From Betaproteobacteria bacterium (lineage in GTDB: Bacteria; Pseudomonadota; Gammaproteobacteria; Burkholderiales; Rhodocyclaceae), in assembly GCA_016703785.1 (NCBI GenBank), contig JADJBM010000017.1:1-64000 (forward strand): 64,000 nucleotides of DNA, read 5' to 3'. The notes beneath the pieces are model-generated. The model was not told the origin of the DNA. It was given only the letters and a program-made list of their open reading frames with translations, and searched no databases. Within the stretch, counting starts at the first letter, position 1. Each line of letters opens with the position of its first letter. Positions 9,563 to 17,650 of the stretch are shown one piece after another. Made by a program: the position numbers and the translations under genes.

Positions 9563-9826
9563 TGCTTCGACTTCGGCCAGATCAAGGTACCGACACTCTT
9601 CGTGCATCACCGGGACGACGGTTGCGTCGTGTGTCCTTACACGCGGGCACGCGACATATCCAGCAAGTACGGCTTTCCCCTCATCACGGTCACAGGAGCG
9701 ACCAATCCCACCGGTGACCCGTGCCAGGCCTACAGCCATCATGGCTTCCGCGGTCGCGAGAAGGAAACCATGGCAGCGATTCTGAAATGGGTTAAGTCAC
9801 GGGATGTGACGGAGACCATCAATTAG
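9563..9826 (+). pseudogene. C-terminal remnant of an alpha/beta hydrolase
   Basis: The frame from 9563 encodes FDFGQIKVPTLFVHHRDDGC, then a segment ending DPCQAYSHHGFRGREKETM. This is the C-terminal third of an alpha/beta hydrolase: the strand carrying the acid residue (HHRDDGC) and the catalytic-histidine loop (HHGF). The nucleophile elbow and N-terminal two thirds are missing, and no start codon or ribosome site precedes it. The layout parallels the intact hydrolase at 49534 (WVHHEADPCEYT, then YTAHGFVG), though the two are clearly diverged. The truncation point coincides with the end of the dispersed repeat copy at 9501-9560, pointing to deletion or insertion by recombination there. Confidence 0.7.
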
Positions 9827-9852
9827 CTGGTGTGCACCGTGTGAGGCGCGAC

Positions 9853-10074
9853 TCAAGCTTCCTTCTCTGCGCAACCGGAGTCAGCGGTACATGAAGAACC
9901 AGTTTTGACCGTAGCAATGGAAACCCGACCCGGCCCTGGCTCAAGCATTGCCAGCAGGCGCTTGAATTCGCCTTCGGGAACCGGAAAGGTCGTCAGCACG
10001 AGCCTTACCAGCTCACGCTCGATCTCGTCCCGCCCGCCGCGGATGAGCGTCAGGTTCGGCTCATCAGGATTCAT
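9853..10074 (-). CDS. Small hypothetical protein with operator upstream
   Basis: A 73-residue protein starting MNPDEPNLTLIRGGRDEIER. No domain is recognised. The middle (LVRLVLTTFPVPEGEFKRLL) is likely helical, and the end is Cys/Ser-rich (SSCTADSGCAEKEA). The palindrome at 10116-10138 lies 42-64 nt before the start and is nearly the same as one upstream of the XRE regulator at 10174-10413, which transcribes the same way. A shared operator suggests the regulator controls both genes. Possibly an accessory protein of a regulator module or small toxin-antitoxin-like pair, but no direct evidence of toxicity can be read. Confidence 0.5.
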   Translation of the reverse strand: MNPDEPNLTLIRGGRDEIERELVRLVLTTFPVPEGEFKRLLAMLEPGPGRVSIATVKTGSSCTADSGCAEKEA

Positions 10075-10115
10075 GGGTCAAAGTTCTCGCAACTTGCCTG
10101 GCTAATGCCATTGTC

Positions 10116-10138
10116 AAATATACATGCCGTGTATATTT
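10116..10138. promoter_or_regulatory. Palindromic operator
   Basis: Perfect 9 nt arms AAATATACA and TGTATATTT flank a 5 nt centre (TGCCG). It lies upstream of the small gene at 9853-10074 and just downstream of the XRE gene stop. The same left arm recurs at 10474, upstream of the XRE gene. Confidence 0.7.
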
Positions 10139-10173
10139 GGGTTGAAGTGCCCCAGTGACCCCGTTCCGTTCTC

Positions 10174-10413
10174 TCAATCCCTCTCGGACTGCCTCAGGAA
10201 CTTCAGCATGGCCATGGCCTGCTTCTCCGGCGCATAAGCCAGGTGAAGCAGGAGCCGGACGGGCTTGGGAAGATTCCGGCCCGACTCATAACGGGAACCG
10301 CCGGACTGCGTGACGGAAATCCTGCTCCAGAAATCGGATTGATTCATGCCCAGCTTCGATCGAAGCAGCTTGGCTTCCTTGCCGGATTCAATGAAGTATT
10401 TTGGCTTGCTCAT
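10174..10413 (-). CDS. XRE-family HTH transcriptional regulator
   Basis: A 79-residue protein beginning MSKPKYFIESGKEAKLLRSK. Residues 15-50 form a Cro/C1-type helix-turn-helix: LRSKLGMNQSDFWSRISVTQ, followed by SGGSRYESGR, where the recognition helix normally reads S-x-x-Y/W-E-x-G. The short C-terminal helix (PVRLLLHLAY) could mediate dimerisation. Its size fits a single-domain repressor. Two palindromic elements lie 49-83 nt upstream of its start and a matching one lies before the downstream small gene, consistent with autorepression and co-control. It belongs to the mobile-type region between 8.3 and 12.5 kb. Confidence 0.8.
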   Translation of the reverse strand: MSKPKYFIESGKEAKLLRSKLGMNQSDFWSRISVTQSGGSRYESGRNLPKPVRLLLHLAYAPEKQAMAMLKFLRQSERD

Positions 10414-10461
10414 CGGGATTCTCGAATCGTTGAGGGTGGAGGTTTCAGGAAACTATTTCAT

Positions 10462-10496
10462 GCATATATGCCGAAATATACATGAGGCGTATATAT
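10462..10496. promoter_or_regulatory. Operator pair upstream of the XRE gene
   Basis: A perfect 10 bp palindrome GCATATATGC (10462-10471) is followed by AAATATACA (10474-10482), a 5 nt centre and CGTATATAT (10488-10496). The second element matches the operator at 10116 in its left arm and 7 of 9 positions in its right arm. A likely autoregulatory site for the regulator at 10174. Confidence 0.65.
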
Positions 10497-10585
10497 CCAG
10501 GCTGCATTGCTTCGGCAGGTCGGGCGATGGCCAACTCGTTTCTTGCTGGCCGAATGAAGCAGCTGCCGCCTCATTCGCCCCGGCA

Positions 10586-11346
10586 TCAATGCAGCACCGT
10601 CGCAGCGCCGCAGCACTTCTTGAACTTCTTGCCGCTGCCGCAGGGGCACGGATCGTTGCGGCCCACCTTGGGATGCGCCCTCTGGTAGGTCGCCGCCAGC
10701 ATGCGTTCATGCACGGCCTTGCGGTAAGGCAACCAGTAGCGATAAATGGCGGCCAGGCCAGCCGGGATCTGCTTGGCGAGTTCTTCACGCTGGGCGGGCG
10801 TCCGGGTCAATTTTTCCTCATCCTTGGTGACCTTGTCCGCCCCCAGGAGATAGATCGGGCGCAGGGCTGCAGACGCCTGCGTATCGTCGTAGAGGGACTG
10901 CCAGTCCTCCCGGCAAAGGGCAATGCCCTGCATGAAACCATAGGCCCACATTTCGGCGTCCAGGTATTCCTTCCGGTCATTGCCGAAGGTGGTGATGTTG
11001 AACAGCGGCTCGAAGGCGTCCGGATCATCCTGGAAACTCCAGACGATGCCGTTCATGTGCCGGGTAATCAGGTCGAGGATGCGCTGGGCCTGCTCCAGGG
11101 TCTCGAATTCGGGCGCATGTTCCTCCCCGGGCCCCAGATGCCTGGCAGCCAATCCTGCATTCTGACCGTGGTTGGCCCAATGATGATCGCGGTGAGATAG
11201 CCGTCCAGCTGATCGAGCATCATCGTCTCGTCGGATACGGCATCCGACATCAGGAAATCATCGAGTTCGTCGATTTCCTCTTCGGACAGGGGCACCATCA
11301 GACGGGCGGGGTTGCGGTCGGGCACGATCGATATCTCTGAAGGCAC
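10586..11346 (-). CDS. UPF0149/YecA-type protein with SEC-C metal-binding motif (one frameshift)
   Basis: About 253 residues when one slip near 11130 is bridged (QDWLPGIWGPG, then EEHAPEFETLEQAQ). The N-terminal part (EEEIDELDDFLMSD, then QLDGYLTAIIIGP) and the central helical part match the UPF0149 (YecA/YgfB) fold. The C-terminus carries a classic SEC-C zinc motif, GRNDPCPCGSGKKFKKCCG, with Cys-x-Cys and Cys-Cys. Proteins of this class bind zinc and may contact ribosomes or SecB-like partners; the precise role is unknown. It lies on the minus strand between the XRE gene and an AP2-domain gene, and no operon partner is evident. Confidence 0.85.
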
Positions 11347-11484
11347 TGGCTTGATGGCAAGGGCAACCGCTCAGGCTGGTGCAGTTGGTTCTGGGGGGAT
11401 GGCTTAAGAGCCGACACACGCGCCACCTCCTCCGTGAACCACCTCCCAACCGGTAGGTTCGATGCCAATGTCGCTGCCGCCAAT

Positions 11485-11967
11485 TCATTTCTCCGATGTA
11501 ATAGCCCCGACCCGTCTTGCCTCGTACCTCTTGGCAGTCGGGTGCACAAGATAAGGCTTGTCCTCGATTGTTTTGAGCAGATCTTGCCGCGCTTTGACCG
11601 CCCGCTTGAACGCTCCGTCATAGCCATATCTTTTCACCGAAAAAGTCCGCGTCAGTTCTTTCCCGTCGGGCAACTTCAACCTGGCCTGCCATGAGCCCAG
11701 CGGCTGCTTTCTGGGGTGGATGAACTGGACGCCGGGAACCCCGCTCTGATTATTTGCGCGCACCAGCTGGTGGAATTCCCGTTTGCCCAAGGCCCGCGTT
11801 TTGGCGAGCCGATCGTCGCGCCACCCGATTGCGGCAGCCAAGGCCTTCTTCGAGCCACCCATCTTCAGATCGTAGAAACTCTTGTAGTGCGACTTCCCCG
11901 ACCGCCGGAAATGCACCGACCAGCACCAGACGCCGGGCTTGGCCTCTATTCGGCTGATGGCATACAT
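11485..11967 (-). CDS. AP2/HNH-associated DNA-binding protein
   Basis: A 160-residue protein starting MYAISRIEAKPGVWCWSVHF. An N-terminal AP2-like half (WSVHFRRSGKSHYKSFYDLK) and a second copy (SGVPGVQFIHP, then SWQARLKLPDGKELTRTFSV, then FKRAVKAR) give two AP2/ERF-type beta-sheet DNA-binding modules. Such bacterial AP2 proteins are usually parts of homing endonucleases or phage and plasmid genes. No HNH nuclease motif is visible here, so this is a DNA-binding protein without an obvious nuclease. It is intact, stands alone on the minus strand, and about 270 bp without genes separates it from the XRE gene at 12238. Confidence 0.7.
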   Translation of the reverse strand: MYAISRIEAKPGVWCWSVHFRRSGKSHYKSFYDLKMGGSKKALAAAIGWRDDRLAKTRALGKREFHQLVRANNQSGVPGVQFIHPRKQPLGSWQARLKLPDGKELTRTFSVKRYGYDGAFKRAVKARQDLLKTIEDKPYLVHPTAKRYEARRVGAITSEK

Positions 11968-12237
11968 GGGATGAGAGCAAAATGAAACAGGCCATCCGAG
12001 ATCATAATGAAATCGCTCACCCGGCCCTTACTGCCCGGGCTTAGAACAGGCTTTTCCAGGTTCATGCGCAAACACGCAAGATACTGACATTGCCTGCCAA
12101 TGATACCGATCCAACGGTGCCATACGCCTCGGATCCCCGATTAACTGCGGGAGAACCTGAGGACAAAACGAACGATAAGAATCCGGCGGCAATGGCTTCA
12201 AACCACCCAAACATCGTGGCGGGCGAAGAGCTTGGTA
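11968..12237. other. Intergenic gap, no gene seen
   Basis: About 270 bp between two minus-strand genes. It contains no open frame with recognisable content and no clear terminator. Confidence 0.5.
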
Positions 12238-12531
12238 TTACCGCCGAGAACGAGCGACGGTCCGCGGCCTGACATTCTTGGCGCCCAATTTCGACGTCTC
12301 AATGGGTGCCAGTAACTCGAGGACATCGACGCCCAGGGCGATAGCCAACCGCTCCAGCCCATCCACGGAGATATTCGTAACGCAGCGCTCCAGCTGCGAC
12401 ACATACGTTCGATGGAAATCCGCCAGCTCGGCCATTTCCTCCTGGCTCAGCCCGCGCTCCCTGCGCAGGCACCGGACATTCTCGGCAATCCGCCGGCGCG
12501 CCTCTCCAACCGTTTGATTTGTTGTGCCCAT
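12238..12531 (-). CDS. XRE-family HTH regulator, R-M controller-like
   Basis: A 97-residue protein. Residues 15-70 are a Cro/C1 helix-turn-helix: IAENVRCLRRERGLSQEEMA, then ADFHRTYVSQLERCVTNISV, then LERLAIALGVDVLELL. This matches the layout of restriction-modification controller proteins, with RTYVSQLERG in the recognition helix (here ERCVTN). The C-terminal 25 residues are basic. The start lies in a low-GC promoter-like stretch (12540-12610). No methylase or endonuclease gene sits beside it, so it may be an orphan controller or a remnant of a mobile unit. Confidence 0.85.
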   Translation of the reverse strand: MGTTNQTVGEARRRIAENVRCLRRERGLSQEEMAELADFHRTYVSQLERCVTNISVDGLERLAIALGVDVLELLAPIETSKLGAKNVRPRTVARSRR

Positions 12532-12684
12532 AGTAGGCGGAGAGTGACCGCCTACGGGCTTTGTATCTACAGAATAATACTCTACTGTTTATTACTCTCT
12601 TTTTGGTAAGATTGGCTTGTCATTCTTTTTGCCCTTCGCCCCGTCCCTCCGCAGGGGAAAAGGGCGTGACCAACAGGAACAGCC

Positions 12685-13788
12685 ATGAAACCACTATGTT
12701 GCTTATTGGCATTGGCGACCGTGATCGCCGGAAAGCCCGTGCTGGCCCAGAACCCGATTGCCGAGCTCGGCGGTTCAACTTACCGGGAGAAGGCGGTTTA
12801 CGCCGTCTATGATCTGCCGGGCACAACCCGTCAGGCGGACGCCATCGAGGGGATCGTGCTTGACGCCCTCCGCACCTATGCTCGAAATGCCCAGGTTCGT
12901 TACGGCATCCCCCCTTCCCCCTACCCCGACTACCCGAGCCAGATGACCATCGGTCAGCGCCTGAGCGGAGGGCCTAAACCGGACTGCGCTGGCGAACTTC
13001 TCTCCATTGAGGGGCTCGACACCTCGATGGCGAAGTACGGGGAGAAGATTTACCACCGTGTTTGCCTGTTCCCCTACAGCGGCGGTCTCCGGATCAACTA
13101 CTTCGCCCTCTACGGCCAGCAGTCCGGGGCAGGCAACGCCAATCCCAATGTGCTTGCTGCCATGCTTGGCCGGGCCATTGGTGGCGCCATGGGCCTGGGC
13201 GACAGCAGCGCCACCATCAACAAGCTCCTAGCCAGGCTGGAAAATGGACTCCAGACGGCCGGGATCGGCTTCAAGTTGGTGCAGTTGCATCCGAAGGACC
13301 TGGCCGGCCGGACAGTGGTGGAGGACGATATTCCCCGACCTGCAACCAGGGCCGTAGCTTCCGCCCAGGTTCAGGCAACGACGACGGAACCCGCTCAGCC
13401 CGCGCAGGCATCCCCAGCCCAGACGACGGCGATGATGCCTGCCCCCGTGCCGCCGGCAATGGCCCAGTTGCAGGCGGCCCTGCTGCAACAGCGCGAAATG
13501 GCCCGCCAGCAGATGGCGGCACAACTGCCGCCACAGGGCCAGCCCGAGCGGAGACTTGCAGCTGCCGCTGCCCGCAAGGAACTCACGGCCATGGGGCTCC
13601 AGTACTTTAGCCAGGAGCAGTTTCTGGCGGCCATTCGCCGCGGAGACGTCTTGGCTGTGGATCTGTTCATCACCGGCGCCGGTATCGACTTGAATGCCGG
13701 CGCCCCTGGAGCAACGCCCCTGGCCATTGCGGAAAGCAATGGGCGACAAGACATCGTCGCCCTGCTGAAAACCGGCGGGGCACGCTGA
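12685..13788 (+). CDS. Secreted protein with C-terminal ankyrin-like segment
   Basis: A 367-residue protein with a clear Sec signal peptide (MKPLCCLLALATVIAGKPVLAQ; cleavage after VLA or LAQ). The mature N-terminal domain (residues 25-215) has two cysteines and no family that I recognise. A Gln/Ala/Pro-rich linker (about 225-300) follows, and the C-terminal 70 residues resemble one to two ankyrin repeats (FLAAIRRGDVLAVDLFITGA, then GATPLAIAESNGRQDIVALL). Likely a periplasmic or surface protein. It is 2 nt from the next secreted protein gene, so the two probably form an operon. Both are intact, unlike many neighbours. Confidence 0.65.
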   Translation: MKPLCCLLALATVIAGKPVLAQNPIAELGGSTYREKAVYAVYDLPGTTRQADAIEGIVLDALRTYARNAQVRYGIPPSPYPDYPSQMTIGQRLSGGPKPDCAGELLSIEGLDTSMAKYGEKIYHRVCLFPYSGGLRINYFALYGQQSGAGNANPNVLAAMLGRAIGGAMGLGDSSATINKLLARLENGLQTAGIGFKLVQLHPKDLAGRTVVEDDIPRPATRAVASAQVQATTTEPAQPAQASPAQTTAMMPAPVPPAMAQLQAALLQQREMARQQMAAQLPPQGQPERRLAAAAARKELTAMGLQYFSQEQFLAAIRRGDVLAVDLFITGAGIDLNAGAPGATPLAIAESNGRQDIVALLKTGGAR

Positions 13789-13790
13789 AC

Positions 13791-14741
13791 ATGCGACGCC
13801 TGTCCTGCGAAGTTCTGTTTGTAGGCTTGCTGATCGGCATGCCAGCGGCGGCTCAGCAATCCCCAATACTCGATGCCAGTGGCGACGGTTCGACAACGCC
13901 ACGCTCGCGACTGGCATCGATCAAGGCCGTCACGGTATATCTGCACCGTGCCGAGGAGCGATGGTCAGCCAGCCTGGAGGGCGACGTCAAGGATGCTGCC
14001 ACCGAGAAAATCGAGGTCACGCTGGCGGACGGTTCCCTTCGCGTGCTAACCCAGCCGCTACCCAAGGGGAGCAAGCTCTGCCTGACCAAGATGAAGGACC
14101 GGGAGCAGTTCGGCTACCTGGAGTGCAATTCGGCCTTCTTCTCCGCTAACACAGGATCGACGGCCGCGGCGACGGTTCTGCGCGGTGTCCTGAGCCTGGG
14201 GATACTGACGGTTTCCGATGCGGCTTCGGGCAATACGGGATTCACCGTTTCCCTCGACCGGCAAGCCCTCGATGCGGCGGTGAGTGAATCAAAAGCCATC
14301 GAATTCGCCCGGAAATCGGCGCCACTGATCGAATACCGCAAAGCATTTGAGAGTGCCATCTCCGCCAGACAGCTGAGCGAATTCATTGCCCGCTACGAAG
14401 GCGCGTCCGATCCGGAATCGCTGGTCGTCAAGGCAAAGGAAAAACTGCCGCTCGCCATGGAGCAGGAGGAGGCTCGTGCGAAGCAAAAGTCGGAGGCCGC
14501 GGCCCGGCAGGCGGAAGCGCAGAGGCAGCAAGAAATCCAGCGGCAGGCGGAATCGGAGGCTTTAAGGCAGTTCCAGGCGAAACTTAAGCCAGGCGATCGG
14601 GTGAAGATGATGCGGACCCATTACGCAGCGTTCCATGGATTGGTCATCGAAGTAAAGCCGCCGCTGGCCTATATCCAATGGGAGAACGTTACGCCGCCAA
14701 TGCAGTGGGTTCGCGTCGAGCAACTCTTGCCGTCACCATGA
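13791..14741 (+). CDS. Secreted coiled-coil protein
   Basis: A 316-residue protein starting 2 nt after the preceding stop, with a signal peptide (MRRLSCEVLFVGLLIGMPAAAQ). Residues 40-160 appear beta-rich, with Cys at KLCLTK and YLECNS. A hydrophobic segment (VLRGVLSLGILTVSDAAS) could associate with a membrane. A long charged coiled coil follows (about 200-265, rich in Glu, Ala, Gln and Arg), then a compact C-terminal domain (LKPGDRVKMMRTHYAAFHGL, then PPLAYIQWENV) that resembles SH3-like or KOW-type beta barrels. No known family is recognised. Operon partner of the ankyrin-bearing secreted protein. Confidence 0.6.
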   Translation: MRRLSCEVLFVGLLIGMPAAAQQSPILDASGDGSTTPRSRLASIKAVTVYLHRAEERWSASLEGDVKDAATEKIEVTLADGSLRVLTQPLPKGSKLCLTKMKDREQFGYLECNSAFFSANTGSTAAATVLRGVLSLGILTVSDAASGNTGFTVSLDRQALDAAVSESKAIEFARKSAPLIEYRKAFESAISARQLSEFIARYEGASDPESLVVKAKEKLPLAMEQEEARAKQKSEAAARQAEAQRQQEIQRQAESEALRQFQAKLKPGDRVKMMRTHYAAFHGLVIEVKPPLAYIQWENVTPPMQWVRVEQLLPSP

Positions 14742-14844
14742 GGATAGAATCTCTAATCGTGGAGCTGCTGTTGGGTCTGTTCGGTCCGTGCGTCTGCATT
14801 TTGGGGCATCAGCTGGCATTGATGTCCATCACGCAAATCAATGA

Positions 14845-15356
14845 CTATCTTTTCGGAGACAGTTCTTTATCGTTGTATTTGGGCAAAGCTTTATGCTCTC
14901 CCAGGTAAGTCGCCAAGGCATCGTACTCGGCTTTCGCAACCCGACCCATCAGCTTCAAATCGCGTGACGTTTCTGGTTTCAGCCCAGGCTTGGAACTAAA
15001 GAATGGGCTTACCGATACAAAAAGCTTCTTCGCGAGGACATCCCCTTCTTATGCTTGCGTTCGTTCTGACAAGAATCGCGCCGCACCACCATGCCCTGCG
15101 CCAGGGAGGTCGCGTAGGGTATTGTTGAATTGCTTCAGCCTGCCGGCGAATCCTTTAATCGAATTCGTCATGCCGAAATAGACGATGTCTTTCTCCCACT
15201 TAAAATCCTTGCCAGTCATGTCCGTTTTTTTGATATAGCAAGCGCATAGATGCCGCGAAATTTCAAGAGATCCTTCCCGGAGATGGTCCTTTTCCCAACC
15301 TCCATCTTCAGAACAATTTCACGCTCATCCCATTTCGCCCACTTGGAAAATTTCAT
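14845..15356 (-). CDS. GIY-YIG-domain protein (frameshift plus in-frame stop)
   Basis: ATG at 15356 has a good ribosome site (GGAGAG). The protein starts MKFSKWAKWDEREIVLKM and contains RGIYALAIS, then, after a slip in a T7/A7 run near 15225, KDIVYFGMTNSIKGFAGRL. This is the GIY...Y-(I/F)-G pattern of a GIY-YIG nuclease, with the conserved Arg in GFAGRL. An in-frame TAA at 15049-15051 interrupts the middle; the same frame then continues (EGDVLAKKLFVSVSPFFSSK) to 14845. Full length is about 170 residues. GIY-YIG domains nick DNA in repair enzymes, homing endonucleases and some defence systems. It lies divergent to the AAA/DUF2779/WYL operon, 155 bp away, and could be part of that system. The stop codon may be real inactivation. 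Confidence 0.6.
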
Positions 15357-15511
15357 CTGAGCTCTCCTGAAAGTACATCGATGTTGCATGCTACACAGTG
15401 GCGATATGGAGACGCAATAGGAATAACTATCCCAATGACCAGAGCCCAACCTTAAGCGACACATCATGTCGCTCATAGTTAGAAAATGGTCTTCGAACAT
15501 CGGAGACCAGC

Positions 15512-17608
15512 ATGGCCAAACGCCGCAATCCTCGCAGATCCCTCAACCCCCTCGACATTCCTCCTATCGTCAGGCTCTGGCTTCTGCGAATCCTCGTCCC
15601 CTTGGGCGGATATCGGGAATTCATTTCCTACAGCGAAATCAGGAGCGATCCGCTGGCCATAGCGGTTGGACTGGAGGAGTGGATTGATCCTTCGCCCCGC
15701 GAATATGACCAGAAGACCGCAACGACGCAGCTTCGCAAGATTTATCAGGCTTGCGAAGACGAGTCGTGGGACGCTATGGTGCCCTCCTGCCTCCAGCGCA
15801 ACGTCAAGCGCCTGGCCGATCTGGCCAACTTGTCGGAGACGGACTGCCGAATTCTCGAATTCGCCGTGATACTGAATGACGGGCAGCTAGTCGCTTTAGC
15901 GGCCGATTATCTTGGAGAACTGTCGACCCTCAAGTTGTTCAACGCGCTGACTGTGGTGCTGGATCTTTCCGAACGGGATGTTTGCGCCTCGCTGAGTCCG
16001 CATGGCGTTTTGGCCACGACAGGCCTGCTCTCCATAGATCGGCAGGGCACATCCTCCCTGCGCGAGAAGTTCGACCTCCTTTCCAGGAGCTTTGCGGATC
16101 ACATTCTGTCCTTTGACGCAGACCCGGTCGTTCTGCTGCGCGATATCCTTACACCCAGTACGCCAGCGGAGCTTTCGCTTGCCGATTTTGATCATGTCGG
16201 TGAGTCGCTCTCCCTGCTCCTGCCCTATCTCAAGCACGCCCTCACCACCGGCCGGAAAGGCGTCAACATTTTCCTGCAGGGCCAGCCCGGCACCGGCAAG
16301 AGCCAGCTGGCCAAGCTACTTGCAAAGGAGTTCGACTGCGAGCTGTTCGAAGTCGCCAGCGAGGACAGCGAGAACAAGCCGGTAGACGGCGAGCGGCGCC
16401 TGAGGGCATTCAAGGCTGCCCAATGTTTCTTCTCGAAGCGCAGGGCGATCCTGCTTTTCGATGAGGTGGAGGACGTCTTCGACGATGGCGACTACGGCTT
16501 TGGTCGCAAGAGCACCGCGCAGACCCGAAAAGCCTGGATCAATCGTATTCTGGAAAGCAACCCGGTGCCGACGCTGTGGCTGTCGAACTCGATCCAGAGC
16601 CTCGATCCGGCATTCATTCGCCGTTTCGACATGGTCATCGAGCTTCCACTACCGTCCCGGCGGCAACGGGAGCGAATCATCCGGGAGGCCTGCTCGGACC
16701 TACTTGACGAAGCGGATATGGACCGCATTGCCGAGCACGAGTCACTCGCTCCTGCAGTCGTGACCCGCGCCGCATCCGTGGTCCGCACAATCCACCAGGA
16801 GCTTGACAGTTGCGATGCAGCCAGAGCCATGGCGTTACTGATCGGCAACACGCTCGAAGGACAAGGCTATCCGCGTCTCCGTAGCAGCGACGATAACCGC
16901 CTGCCGGAGTTCTACGACACCGCTTTCATCAATGCCGATGCGGACCTCGCAAAGATTGCCGAGGCCCTCATCGCAGCCCGGCCAGGGCGTCTGTGCCTGT
17001 TCGGTCCGCCCGGGACCGGGAAAACGGCCTATGGGAAGTGGCTGGCCGACCGCCTCGACCTGCCGCTGCAGACTAAAAGGGCTTCCGATCTGCTGTCGAT
17101 GTGGGTCGGCGAGAGCGAGAAGAAAATTGCCCGCACCTTCAGGCAGGCGGCCGAGGAGAATGCCCTGCTGATGATCGACGAGGTCGACAGCTTCCTGCAG
17201 GATAGGCGCGGCGACCTGCGAGGATGGGAGACCAGCCTGGTCAATGAAATGCTGACCCAGATCGAGTCCTTCCCCGGCGTGTTCATCGCCTCGACCAACC
17301 TGCTGAGAAATCTCGACCAGGCGGCGCTGCGCCGTTTCGACCTCAAGATCAAGTTTGACTTCATGACGTGCGAGCAGGCTGCGAAGCTGCTGTGCCGCTT
17401 CTGTGCCATGGCGAACATCCCTGCGCCCGGCCCTGATCACCTGATACGGCTGGCGCGCCTGCGCGGGCTGACGCCGGGCGACTTCGCCGTGATGGCCCGG
17501 CGCCACCGCTTCCATCCTTTCGCTTCCTGCGACGCCTTGATCGAGGCGCTCGAGGCCGAATGCGAGATCAAGGAAGGCCCGACGGCTGCCATCGGCTTCC
17601 TGCAATAG
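15512..17608 (+). CDS. Tandem AAA+ ATPase (two ATPase modules)
   Basis: An intact 698-residue protein. Residues 1-210 are an uncharacterised helical domain. The first AAA+ module has Walker A GQPGTGKS near residue 257 and Walker B AILLFDEVED near 313. The second has Walker A GPPGTGKT near 498, Walker B ALLMIDEVDSFL near 551 and arginine region LRRFDLK. Both copies keep catalytic acidic residues, so both may hydrolyse ATP. The architecture recalls Cdc48/SpoVK-like remodelling ATPases, but the N-terminal domain differs. It is the first gene of a three-gene operon (43 bp gap) with a Cas4/RecB-like nuclease and a WYL regulator, which suggests a defence or DNA-damage role in which the ATPase controls the nuclease. 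Confidence 0.85.
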   Translation: MAKRRNPRRSLNPLDIPPIVRLWLLRILVPLGGYREFISYSEIRSDPLAIAVGLEEWIDPSPREYDQKTATTQLRKIYQACEDESWDAMVPSCLQRNVKRLADLANLSETDCRILEFAVILNDGQLVALAADYLGELSTLKLFNALTVVLDLSERDVCASLSPHGVLATTGLLSIDRQGTSSLREKFDLLSRSFADHILSFDADPVVLLRDILTPSTPAELSLADFDHVGESLSLLLPYLKHALTTGRKGVNIFLQGQPGTGKSQLAKLLAKEFDCELFEVASEDSENKPVDGERRLRAFKAAQCFFSKRRAILLFDEVEDVFDDGDYGFGRKSTAQTRKAWINRILESNPVPTLWLSNSIQSLDPAFIRRFDMVIELPLPSRRQRERIIREACSDLLDEADMDRIAEHESLAPAVVTRAASVVRTIHQELDSCDAARAMALLIGNTLEGQGYPRLRSSDDNRLPEFYDTAFINADADLAKIAEALIAARPGRLCLFGPPGTGKTAYGKWLADRLDLPLQTKRASDLLSMWVGESEKKIARTFRQAAEENALLMIDEVDSFLQDRRGDLRGWETSLVNEMLTQIESFPGVFIASTNLLRNLDQAALRRFDLKIKFDFMTCEQAAKLLCRFCAMANIPAPGPDHLIRLARLRGLTPGDFAVMARRHRFHPFASCDALIEALEAECEIKEGPTAAIGFLQ

Positions 17609-17650
17609 CCATCCTTATGGGATATTCTGTCGGCACACACCACTAAGCCT

